DNA from: Galaxea fascicularis
Lineage: Eukaryota > Cnidaria > Anthozoa > Scleractinia > Euphylliidae
Length of the DNA stretch: 64,000 bases
Direction of reading: 5' to 3'
NCBI GenBank assembly: GCA_948470475.1
Contig: OX419338.1
Span: 27,999,717 to 28,063,716 of the forward strand
Below the pieces are notes generated by a model. It saw nothing but the letters and a program-made list of their open reading frames with translations. It was not told where the DNA came from and searched no databases. Positions 44,835 through 54,276 of this stretch are shown one piece after another (positions within the stretch are counted from its first letter, which is position 1; each line of letters opens with the position of its first letter). The position numbers and the translations under genes are program-made.

Positions 44835-45017
44835 CTAACGCTGTCACAAAATTAGAGACATTTGTATGGATTTTGAGCTATGTTTAAAGGTCCATAACTT
44901 GGTCTCTATTCAACCTAAAAGAATCACACTTGGTCAAACGACCAATCTCAATGTTATCTTTCATGTGGTGGTGTCAATTTATCGATGACTTCAAAATTTG
45001 AAACTCGCCCCAGTTCC
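44835..45017 (+). repeat. About 180-bp dispersed repeat, copy 1 of 3
   Basis: Shares ATTTGTATGGATTTTGAGC, ACTTGGTCTCTATTCA and GAAACTCGCCCCAGTTCCC with 47400-47562 (inverted) and 49325-49510 (direct). It lies in the intron between the TM3 and TM4 exons. Function unknown. Confidence 0.75.
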
Positions 45018-45649
45018 CTTTTGAATTTCGGAACGGCCATTTTTTGTATAATACATCAAACATTGACACATACCTGCCAATATCGGCCCATCCAGATAGT
45101 TTGCTATTACGTAGTATCCAAACATATTACCTGCAATGACGCCATCACTAGTGCCTTGCATTATAGGGATACAACTCACAGGAATTAACGAGATACGCGA
45201 TATTTCAGCCAAAAATTAATGGGTAGGGACAATTCAACAACAATTCAAGGTGGCCTCATACTATGATTGGCGTAAAACAATCACTTAAAACAGTCGACTA
45301 CAAAAATGTAATCTGAATACGTTCTTTATGAGTTCTAAACTTGGAAGAATGTTTTGGTTTGGTTTTCCAACTTTAACTCATATGTGAAACTCCTAAAGAG
45401 CGGGGGAGTTTCCAACCAAAGTGGGAACTGTGAAATACATAATACTTGACAACATATAAATTGATACTTTTCCGAAAATCATACATTTACTGTTTTACCT
45501 TTCCTTCCGAACGTCTTCACCACATCAAAGGCCATTACGCTCATCCAAAAGAACGACGACAGCAAAAAATAATGGAGGTAGACAGCAACTGCCTTGCAAA
45601 GATACGGGCGATTATACTGTCCAGTCATCAAAAATACTGTATGATACAA

Positions 45650-45692
45650 TACAGGGTCATAAGGGTCATAAGGGTCACAGGGTCATAAGGGT
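45650..45692. repeat. 9/8-bp tandem repeat inside TM2 coding sequence
   Basis: On the minus strand about four units of GACCCTTAT or GACCCTGT follow the TM1-loop codons (PGKTLMTL). One unit is 8 bp, so the downstream TM3 frame is shifted by one relative to TM1. Confidence 0.75.
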
Positions 45693-45787
45693 CTTTCCAG
45701 GCGGTGTTTGAAGCTCCGGAAATGTGATATAAATACCCAGAAGTAGAATCAGCGATATCATGGAAATTGTGCAACCAGTATAAGTTA

Positions 45788-45916
45788 AGTTATAAGTTAA
45801 GCTTCGCTCTGACGAAGGGCTAGCGCTCGAAACGTCAGCTTTTAGAATCCCTGTACGGTGGTCAATTTACATTTATCAACTCTGTTGATAATACCAAAGT
45901 TGTTGTATATTACTTC

Positions 45917-45952
<36 letters not shown>

Positions 45953-45964
45953 CCCCCTTTATTC
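45788..45964 (+). mobile_element. PLE terminal fragment with hammerhead inserted in GPCR exon
   Basis: Flanked by ATAAGTTA at 45780-45787 and 45965-45972. After a 13-bp filler that repeats the target sequence (AGTTATAAGTTAA) come the hammerhead (45801-45849) and the family tail to CTACCCCCTTTATTC. It carries no nuclease or reverse transcriptase. Its strand is opposite to the GPCR gene, so the ribozyme would be antisense in the GPCR transcript. Confidence 0.85.
45801..45849 (+). ncRNA. Hammerhead ribozyme motif (type I), copy D
   Basis: Core CTGACGA, helix II GGGC/GCTC, CGAAAC and GTC as in copy A. The outer 5' strand of helix I reads GCTTC in place of GATTC, so the outer helix is weaker. Confidence 0.7.
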
Positions 45965-46300
45965 ATAAGTTATTATCTGCTGTGCAGTAATTGTTGTGTC
46001 TTCTGTAGAGGCCAATTCAGTATAGTTCTGTGAAAGATTCATACAAACGAACACTGATGTACCATTAATGAAGTAACTTCCACTGTGGTATACTCTTTTG
46101 TACAAAGGAATCAACATAGAACCGTTTGCGAATAGTGTCGTCAGGGTTATGTTTAACTTCACGAATTCAGAGCCGTTACAACTCATCATTAATGTTTCGT
46201 TCACGAAAGATCCTGGTTTAGGGATTTAATTAATACACTTTATTTAAAGAGGGTGGCACGGAATAGTTAAGGCAACTAATAAACTTGTGGCCCTCTACAA

Positions 46301-46591
46301 GGTCAGCACTAGGGGTGGTCACAGCCAGGGTTCGTTACGTCCCTAGTGGTTCTTTAACGTCCCACAGAATTAATTGTGAAGAGTTGTGAGACGGGACCTC
46401 CGGCTTATCGTCCTTATCCGAAAAGACTAGAAAGTCTAACCATTTGCAGATGTCATTGCAAAGGAAGCACTTTCTCCTCAGTTATTTGAAGACCCTGAGT
46501 GTTGGTCCGGCCGGGGCTTTGAACCCACGACCTCCCGCACGGTAGTCCGGCACTCTACCAACTGAGCCAACCGGTCGGCGGTTACACACAA
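46301..46591 (-). mobile_element. tRNA-derived SINE inserted in GPCR exon
   Basis: The minus strand has a head with GGTTGGCTCAGTTGGTAGAG (box A) and GTCGTGGGTTCAAAGCC (box B-like), a body with GGGACGTTAAAGAACCACTA, and ends AGTGCTGACC. CTCTACAA flanks it at 46293-46300 and 46592-46599. The 5' end GTAACCGCCGACCGG parallels GTAAGCGTCGACCGG of the copy at 25935. It splits GPCR codons (YDPFVE before, GHKFISC after). Confidence 0.87.
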
Positions 46592-47399
46592 CTCTACAAA
46601 AGGATCATACAGTCCCCCATCCGAACATGCCTTGTTTTCAACAACAGTTGTCTCATCTCCTACTTTCACACTGTGTGACGAAGGTTATAAAAACTCGAAC
46701 AGAATATCCAGTGAAGGTATGCCATCAATAGTTCGAGGTTCTGTCGACGGTGAGTCAAAACAATAACAATGATGGATGCTGAAGTCAAACCCCTGACATA
46801 TCTCACAGTGGGGATTCTTTTTGCGAACGCTATCGCAAACTGGGAACGCATAAAAAGAACATAGCTCGGGTAATAACGGTTCCATTTGAACAATAACCTG
46901 ATCTGAGCATTTTTGCTCCAATTTTAAACATAGTTTCATGTCTTGATAGCTGTCACTTGGTTCTTAAAGTCCCATTTGCAATTGTGTAAAATAAACGCCA
47001 ACATTAGCGACCTATTCCTTGGCAGGTCGTGGAGCTTCAGGTTTTCGCATGCGGCAGAGAACTTCCAGTACTCCTTGCTCCCAACGCCATTGCACCTGGC
47101 ACAGAATACATTTTTATACACATTGTTATTGTCTAAGTCTGAGACGGGTAGCATTTTCTGAAGTTCATGATTGGAAGCCGTTGCTGTGCATACGAATTCC
47201 AGTTCCTTATCGCGATTATCAGATGGACACCTGTCAATCATTACATAACCATAGTCGATCTCCTCGTTTGTCGTTTTAACGCACTTGTGTCTGATATTCG
47301 ACGAAATGCGACGATGCGGACCAGAAGCACATCTTTAAAAAAGAACCAATACTGAGTAACAATAAATCAACAAGACATTGGCCATTGCGGAGTTGCGCA

Positions 47400-47562
47400 G
47401 GGAACTGGGGCGAGTTTCCAATTTTAAGCAATCAATAAATTGACACCATCCCATGAAAGATCACGTTAAGATTGGTCGTTTGACCAACTTTGATTCTATT
47501 AGGTTGAAAAGAGACCAAGTTCAAAATCCATAAAAACGTTTCTAATTTTGAGGCTGCGTTCC
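47400..47562 (-). repeat. About 180-bp dispersed repeat, copy 2 of 3
   Basis: Inverted relative to copies at 44835-45017 and 49325-49510. It lies directly beside the TIR element at 47571. Confidence 0.72.
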
Positions 47563-47570
47563 CTAGAACC

Positions 47571-49172
47571 ATATGTGACCTTCCATGGGAAAACGTACAC
47601 TAACGCTTAGCCGTTTAAACGGGCAAAAATAAACGAATAACGAACGGCAAACAAACGCTTTTGGACGGCGTTTGAACGCTTTTCATTGCCGTTTAAACGG
47701 GTGAATAAATTAAACGAACGGGAAAGGGTAAGCGTTTAAACGGGGGAATAAATTAAATGAACGGGCAAGGATGAGCATTTAAACGTGGGTGAATAAATTT
47801 TACGAACGGCAAACATGAACACTGGCGAACATAACGAGCGGATGGGCGCAACGCTGAACGGGCAAACACAAAGCGTTGTGATTTTTTATTGAATCAGTTC
47901 AAATCGTCTCGACCTCTTCTCCGGTAAAATACAATTTTCTTTGCCTTCTCTCGCACTTAAAATGCTTAATCAATGCTTAAGTGGACGAACAAAGATTAGT
48001 TACAACACACGGGCACAGACGCTAACACGCGGGTGAAGAAAGCATAAAAGCTCATCCCGCAGTCACGCTGTTACTCCACGCTGATTGGATGATGATAAAG
48101 AATGCATCCAATCAGCGTGGAGCAAACAGCGTGACTGTTGCTGTTAGCACACGAAATCCCGACCGCGGATGCTGGTCGCTTTGAAGCTGTATTTCTGGAA
48201 AATTATTTGGCGGTTAGCACTTGTATTTTGAATGGATCTTCGATTGAATGCCACGAGAAGAAGCATCAACCTTTCAGTTTATCTGGTGTTCGATTTGAAG
48301 TGCAAATATTCCCTGCGGTTTTAACCCTGCAAAATAATATTCCCTTCGCGTGGGCGACTATTCAACGTGACATGAACATCGTCACGTGGCGTTTGTCAAA
48401 AGTAAAGACCGATCAACAGTGAGGCCGTTTCCTTTTCAGGCGCGGGACTTGAGTTATAAAATAATTTTATAAGCTGTTGTTCAGTTAGAATATGCCTGAA
48501 AGCGTTGAAGGCTAACTACGACAAGACTTAAAGACGCTAGCAATAGCGTACATGCAGTAGATGCTCCGAATTCGCGAACACCATCCAGTGACTATCGAAC
48601 ATCGATCGACGCTGTATTCTCGAAGATTGCAGCATTCAATCACTGCGCTTTCTCCTCAGGCACGTCATATGGACACTATGTCTTCTTTATAACTAACAGT
48701 TAAGAGTGTTGTTTTTTTCTACAATTATCATTCGTCGCAAAATAATATTGGCTTGACTGGAAACGCTCCATGGCTACCGGTATACTGCCTTCTTGCCGGC
48801 ATAATAATTATGTATCGTACTCTCACAACTTCCGATTCGAGCACCGTGCTGGTTCACTTTCGATTCACTTAAACATACTAGGACGACTACAACGATAGCG
48901 GATGGACCATCGTGACCCAGCATTTCAACGGTTTCAAACGCTGCGGACATGAAAACGATTTCGATCGATGCGAACGAGTTAAACGGGTGAATATATTAAC
49001 TAAACGGAGGAATATTTTAACTAAACGGATAGCTCCTGCCGTTCAAACGGTAAAACGAACGCCTCAAACGCTTTCTCACGGCGTTTAAACGGCAAACGAA
49101 CGGATAACGAACGGCTTAGGCCGTTTAAACGGCTAAGCGTTAGTGTACGTTTTCCCATGGAAGGTCACATAT
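47571..49172. mobile_element. Non-autonomous TIR element rich in GTTTAAAC
   Basis: The ends ATATGTGACCTTCCATGGGA (then AAACGTACACTAACGC..TTAGCCGTTTAAACGG) are perfect inverted repeats of about 50 bp; ATAT may be target duplication. Both flanks hold many GTTTAAACGG and GGGTGAATAAATT units. In the middle, 48056-48137 is a separate fold-back (CAGTCACGCTGTTACTCCAC with its inverse). A 94-codon open frame (48138-48422) has no recognised domain. It is 1.6 kb, in the intron after the somatomedin-B exon. Confidence 0.78.
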
Positions 49173-49324
49173 AAACTCTCAAAAATATTATTCAGTTCTC
49201 CGACAACTGCAAAATCCCGTCATTCACCTACTATTTGGAAATAACTGAGGTGAACCTCAATATGTTCACCCATTTTTAAGAAATCTTAAAAAAAGAAATA
49301 AAGAGTTTGTAGGTTATGGCTTTG

Positions 49325-49510
49325 TGGGACGCTGCCCCAAAATTAGACACATTTGTATGGATTTTTGAACCATGTTTTCGCGTCCACAACTTGGTCTCTG
49401 TTCATCCTAAAAGAATTAAACTTGGTGACGACCAACCTCAACGGTATCTCACATGGGATTGTGTCAATTTATCCACTGATCAAAATTTGAAACTCGCCTC
49501 AGTTCCCTGC
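49325..49510 (+). repeat. About 180-bp dispersed repeat, copy 3 of 3
   Basis: Direct relative to copy 1. With copy 2 it forms an inverted pair that encloses the 47571-49172 element. Confidence 0.72.
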
Positions 49511-49553
49511 GCTACCCCGAAATGGCCAGTTTGGTGAGCTTCAAGGTGAGCTT

Positions 49554-50771
49554 AAGGACAGTGCCTACTTAACATGTTGTCTACACCAAACAACCGTAAA
49601 CGAAAGCATTATTGTTGGTTTGTCTCTATGAAATCACAGAAAAAACAAGTAAGCGAAGTTTGAATTGGCAAATTGTAATCAGACACTAAATTAGATCATA
49701 TCGATGTAAATCGCTTAATTTTACAACTAAACCGGTTAAATAAGCGACATATCCGTTTCATTTTTATTCTTTATTTTATTGTATTGTTTCAACAAGAATA
49801 AGAAGAAAGAAGTTTTCGATAAACAAAAGGTACACAAAACGATTGGACTTATCGATGTATCGCCTTCGTTGTTGACAAAAAGCCTTTAAGTTAACTAAAG
49901 TTTGACTGACCTGAATACCGGACTGTAAAACTGAGAAGCAACGAATCACGGCGGATGGCTTTGAAAGTCCATATTTCTATGTATCTCAAGACAGATAATA
50001 CAACCACATGAAAACAACAGCGCAAGTATTGACAAAAGTAAACAACATCATCTTACGAGTTGCCAGAATCCAAAAGTGTGATTTACAATGGAAGAAACTT
50101 TGACATTTACGCAAAATGCGCATCTCAAAAGTTCTTCGAAATTGCTTTGAGCATTCAAGGCCCTGTTGATCGAAGAAGTATCCTCTAATTCCCGAGTAAT
50201 ACGGTACATATTTGTTCCAGCCATTTGCTGTTATTATGAAAATCCCAGCATGCCCAGAGAAAAGAGCTGCAAATATCTTACTTATTAGGGAGGGGATAGC
50301 GCGAAAATTGTCTCGAACCCCCAAAAACAATGCCATAAAAGTTGAAAATAATTAATATAACTATAAAAAACGCGTGGTGACCCACACTTTTTATCTGATA
50401 AAACAGAAGTGGTAAGCCTATTCAACACACGGTGATTTTTTTATGGTTCGCAAAATATTTTTAGACTGTCAGGGCCAATAAGGGCTCAATTGTAACGATT
50501 TTGCAGTAAAAACCGCATAAAATATGGTTTTAATACCGCCAAATGTTATTTATTTCAAAGTTTCTGGCTTGCTATTGTTTTTGCATGCGTTAACGGAATT
50601 CTACGGAAATGTTGAAGTCTCTATTTTTGAAAGCTTTAGACTTAATTATCTCTGAAAAATGCGTTGTTATCTCCAGTTTTCTTTTTATTTTCAATACCCC
50701 TTACTAATATCTATTCTTTGGCATAGTCATAATTCGTGCAAAATACCTTCGTATTAGTAGGCACCGTCCTT
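49554..50771. mobile_element. TIR element, 1.2 kb
   Basis: Left AAGGACAGTGCCTACT and right (reverse complement) AAGGACGGTGCCTACT are inverted ends. TA may be the target duplication, which would fit Tc1/mariner, but this is not certain. No transposase; a 116-codon minus-strand frame (49986-50336) has no recognised domain. Confidence 0.6.
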
Positions 50772-51358
50772 ATCGACAAGATATTAGCTGACCTTAAAGG
50801 GGTACAGTCACAGGACAGAAGCGGTTCGCTGGGGCGGCCCGTAGTTTACATGAATGACGTCATAAGCTGAAGAAAGTCAATACACAATGAAGAAGACCAA
50901 AACACTTCATTTGGCAGTGTGCGTGTACTCTGATAACGCACGGAGGACGTCAATACGTGATGCGAATATCAGTCATGCGACCGGCCTGCAGTTCGGAGCA
51001 TACTTCTTCCCTTTCGATAAATCTACTTCTGCTTGTCTAATCAAACGGCAAGGATATAGGAGAAATCAACAGCAAATCGCCCTTAGGGCCCATACAATTT
51101 TATTACATCAAACTGTATGGCCGTGGTACATGAATTCTAAGGATAATCATGTCAAGTTCGCGCGCTTTGCGTGGCTTGCCGTCGGTGAAGGAGCAAAATG
51201 GCGTCCAGGTCCGCAAGTGAATGTATATCGTCGTGACATTTTTTTTTCGTTCAATGTATGTTCGGCTACGGCTGATTATTTATTTTTGCCTCGATTATTC
51301 TAGATATCAGAAAAATATCATCAAATAATTTTTTGGTATCGCTAAGCTATTGACAAAC
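50772..51358. other. Intron sequence with an unassigned open frame
   Basis: A 138-codon plus-strand frame (50887-51303) runs antisense to the GPCR gene. It has no recognised domain; its first part partly resembles sequence near 3650-3760, which suggests a repeat. Confidence 0.3.
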
Positions 51359-51578
51359 CTTGAGAAGTAGTCATAACAGCAGACTCCGTCCTCAACACAT
51401 AGCTTGTCACAATAACACGCCTTCTTAGATCTTCTCTCTTGGACTTCGTTACCGCCCAAAGGGCAAACCAACCCACAGGAAAACCTCGGTGACGGGCATA
51501 TGTTCTTCACGTCAAAGGGAGCAAATGGCGTCATGCTTACGTTGATGTAGTAATATTGAACGACGAAATCAAGAAAAG
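51359..51578 (-). pseudogene. GPCR exon: somatomedin-B-like domain
   Basis: The acceptor TTTTTTATTACAG precedes 51578 and the donor TCAAG|GTTTGT follows 51359. The frame encodes CPSPRFSCGLVCPLGG, then CYCDKLCVEDGVCCYDYF, the cysteine pattern of a somatomedin-B fold. It leaves in phase 2 (AG), which with the first A of the next exon restores an Arg codon, supporting the join to 47332. No break is seen in this exon. Confidence 0.8.
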
Positions 51579-52427
51579 CTGTAATAAAAAATATATATAT
51601 AAATAAAAAGAAGACTCAATGATTGGTTCAAATTTGTATGTAATTCACTGGGAACTCGGTACAAAGAAGACGATTTTGTTCTCCAGAAAAAAAAAAGTAC
51701 TATTTAGAATAACCTTTCGGCTACCGCCTCAACGAACAAATTAAAACGGAAAATTGTTAAACCTTTTCCCGAAACAAGTTTTAAGCTAATAATCGAAAAC
51801 CGGAAAATTAAATTTAGAAGATACTACCAGATTTGGGATTCTAGACCAATTCGCATCAATGTGGAAAAAATAGGAAAGTTACTCAGTCAAGCAGATTTTA
51901 AAGAAGTGACTTTTAAGGTGGTTCGAAATTCATTTTCCGGAGACAAGTTCCAGAAATTCTTTTCTAAATTAAATTATGTTTGGTTTTTCGTATCACTATG
52001 AAATTTGGCACATATAATGACATTTATTTTAGAAAATTTGTCACCATGGCAACCATATGACGCATTCATTTGAGTTCCCAAAATCGAAATCTTTTATCTT
52101 ATTAAAAAAAAATAAACAGGTCGGTGAAATCTTCTCAAACTTCTATATTATATGTTACCAGGAATGATCTTCAAAATATTTCAGTTTAAAAAAAATTCTG
52201 TAGGGCAGATTAAGAATACAACTACTTTTTGATTATTGCTTTCTAAATTTTTTTCGTACCTACAATTTTTTTTAAAAGTCGGACCTTATACGCAGCCAAT
52301 TGATCTTATTAGTTGTTACCGAAAAAATGAAAAAAATTACAGAGCGAAAGCGGAAATATAAGCGACTAAATGTACGAAACTTCAAAAATTTCGAGTCGAC
52401 AAGACTAGCATTTGAGCATGCGCGACA
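51579..52427. other. Gene-less stretch, likely intron
   Basis: AT-rich. A further small GPCR exon may lie here, because the candidate signal-peptide exon does not join the somatomedin-B exon in phase, but none was recognised. Confidence 0.3.
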
Positions 52428-52440
52428 CACGCGTGCTCTT

Positions 52441-53644
52441 TTTTTTTTTTTTTTTTACAAATATGTTTATTTACAAAAAAAAAGCATTACTTACACAATT
52501 ACTTACATCATTTACACGACTTTACATACATTGACGGCAATAGGGAGCTTGGGCAACTTACAAACTACTTACAATACACTTATACACTACTTACAGAACG
52601 GTACTTATATATGATAGCAGTATACAGCATAGATACAATAAAGAAAGTAGCGTAATAATAGGAACAGTGAGCTAGTTAAGATAGATAAGGAGACAGTATC
52701 CATTTTTTTGTAAAGAAGTCTTTCCTACTGATTATTTTTTCAGTTTCATATTTGGCAACAATTTTTGCTCGAAATCCATGAATGTTGGGAAGAATTTGCT
52801 TATTTCTGCAATTCCACAAGAAAAGCTTTCCAATTATTATAAAATAGTTTAGCATTATATGTAACGGGTCAGTAGTTTCAGTAATAATTCCAACAAGCAC
52901 ATTTTGCAGGGATAGGCGGATTCTTTGGCTCGAGATAATGCACCAGTAAATTTCAAAATCCTTCCAGAACTGCTTAGAATAGGGGCAGTGGAAGAGCAGA
53001 TGGTTTAGTGATTTAGGCTGACCTTTGCAGAAACTACATAAATCATTAGTTCTAAAACCTATTTTGTATAACTTGGTGTTTGTATAAAGAATTGAGTTAA
53101 GAACTTTGTATTGAAAAGCTTTAACATACGATTCAAGAGTGACGGAGTGAGGTAACTGGAAAATTTGTTTCAATTGGTCACTAGTAAGATTAAAATCGCT
53201 CTGTAATTTATAAGCGATATAAGGAAGTTGTGCTTTGTCCCTGATAAGTAGAGCATAGAATTCTTTTGACTTCTTTGTAGTTACGTCAAATATATTGTCA
53301 TCAATCACGAACGTTGGGGGATTTATTGATGGAAGCCAATCTTTATCTCTTAAAGGAGATGGAATAGACCGACGTAGGCCAGCCAACTGCAAAATGTTTG
53401 TTTTATTTATTTTGTTCGAGAGGTGATTATAGGCATCTGAAACATTTAAATTAAACAAAAGGTCTTGGGTATATACAATTCCAGCTTCGTAATAGTTTTT
53501 GTAGTGGACAGGCTTATTGTCTATTCTGATTTCACAGTTATTCCAAATAATATTCGTCCAATTCTTTTCTGTCGCAAAAGTCCGACGGAACTCTGACCAC
53601 CAAGACAAGAGTTCGTTATAAAATTGAGAATCAATTGTATAATT
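52441..53644 (-). mobile_element. 5'-truncated L1/Tx1-like LINE, 3' end with poly(A)
   Basis: The minus strand has a 323-codon frame (53647-52676; the first codons lie in target DNA) that matches the C-terminal part of LINE ORF2. It includes the zinc-knuckle-like CSFCKGQPKSLNHLLFHC and SKQFWKDFE. After about 220 bp of 3' UTR comes a poly(A) tail (T run at 52441-52456 on the plus strand). CACGCGTGCTCTT flanks it at 52428-52440 and 53645-53657, a 13-bp duplication. The frame is open, so the copy is fairly young. RT and endonuclease domains are missing through 5' truncation, so it cannot move on its own. Confidence 0.92.
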
Positions 53645-53657
53645 CACGCGTGCTCTT

Positions 53658-54001
53658 ACTTTTTATAGATATGGCGTGTGTTGTTTACGCGCGCGCGTTC
53701 CGCTAAAAACACTTTGAAGCCTCTTTAATTTAAACCGAGAATGTGTTCAAATTTCGTAAATTCGGAGTGCAAGTCGAACGCAATAGTTGCCTACGACTAG
53801 GGATTTGATTTTTCAGGCAACATCTAAATTGGGCCATTTGCAACAGAATTTGTGTGTGTGTCTTTTTTTTAAGAAGCCTTGCAAGTAGTAAGCGTCTCTG
53901 GATCTTATCTCCAAAGGGAATCTTTGTGGCGTCTGCTCAGTTTCCACTGGGATCCAGCAGATCGGCTCTGCCAAGTTACCGATTACAGCACCATTGACAC
54001 C
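53658..54001. other. Gene-less stretch
   Basis: No coding exon, RNA gene or clear repeat was recognised here. A short (GCGC) patch lies near 53690. Confidence 0.3.
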
Positions 54002-54153
54002 TTAGTTTGATAAGCCAAATTGTTTCAAGTCTTGCATGTACTTACGTGGCTCTGGCGGAAATATTGGTTCTGGTGGTGGCATAACCGTTGTAGTTTGTTT
54101 GAACTGTGATGGGGATTGAAAAACGTCTTTACTGCAGTAGCCGCACTTGTTTA

Positions 54154-54276
54154 CTGAACTGGGGCTGTCTGCGTAGACTGTGGAACTGCTGTGGTTCTTG
54201 TTGATGAGCTGCTGGCTGAAGCCGTCGAGAAGCAAACGACAGGGAGAACATATACACACGCGAACAGAAACATCAT
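54154..54276 (-). CDS. Candidate signal-peptide first exon (possibly of the GPCR gene)
   Basis: From ATG 54276 the minus strand encodes MMFLFACVYVLPVVCFSTAS followed by a Ser/Thr-rich stretch and a stop after TAPVQ. The start looks like a cleavable signal peptide. A possible donor (CA|GTAAAC) lies just before the stop. It is the right strand and distance for the GPCR's first exon, but the phase does not match the somatomedin-B exon directly, so an exon may be missing or this may be unrelated. Confidence 0.35.

Larger units (their letters stand above)
45499..47332 (-). pseudogene. GPCR long exon: ectodomain, TM1-TM3, broken by insertions
   Basis: It starts at acceptor TTCTTTTTTTAAAG (first base 47332) and ends at donor GGAAAG|GTAAAA (45499). 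Order of content: CVKTTNEEIDYGYVMIDRCP, VFCARCNGVG, LCSFYAFPVC and NPHCEICQG, CSDGGLYDPFVE, CNGSEFVKLN, an extracellular NGT/NLS-rich stretch, TM1 (CTISMISLILLLGIYITF), then CKAVAVYLHYFLLSSFFWM (TM3). Disruptions: frame change near 46940; TAA 46687-46685 followed by still-homologous sequence in the same frame; a SINE with CTCTACAA duplication; degenerate AT-rich sequence at 46215-46270; a PLE fragment with ATAAGTTA duplication; and a GACCCTTAT-type repeat in place of much of TM2. Removing the PLE and one duplication leaves the ITY-TGC reading frame continuous across the junction. Confidence 0.8.
43527..51578 (-). pseudogene. Adhesion/secretin-like GPCR gene, disrupted
   Basis: Five minus-strand exons can be followed with matching phases: somatomedin-B-like 51578-51359; long ectodomain-TM3 exon 47332-45499; TM4 44701-44576; TM5 44336-44212; TM6-TM7 43674-43527. 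Together they encode a cysteine-rich ectodomain and a family-B seven-helix domain, a cell-surface receptor presumed to signal through G proteins; the ligand is unknown. The long exon has a one-base frame change near 46940, TAA at 46687-46685, a SINE (46301-46591), a PLE fragment (45788-45964) and a repeat expansion with frame change at about 45652-45690. TM4-TM7 exons look intact. At least this allele should not make a full receptor. The cytoplasmic tail exon was not found; a possible signal-peptide exon is at 54276. Confidence 0.85.

Noticed and set aside
46581..46590. Splice donor GT|GTAACC at the end of the YDPFVE codons
   Set aside because: The GTAACC belongs to the SINE head; the CTCTACAA duplication shows insertion inside the exon, and the phase did not fit the next exon.
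50887..51303. 138-codon plus-strand frame as a gene
   Set aside because: No recognised domain, no splice context, and partial resemblance to sequence near 3.7 kb suggests a repeat.
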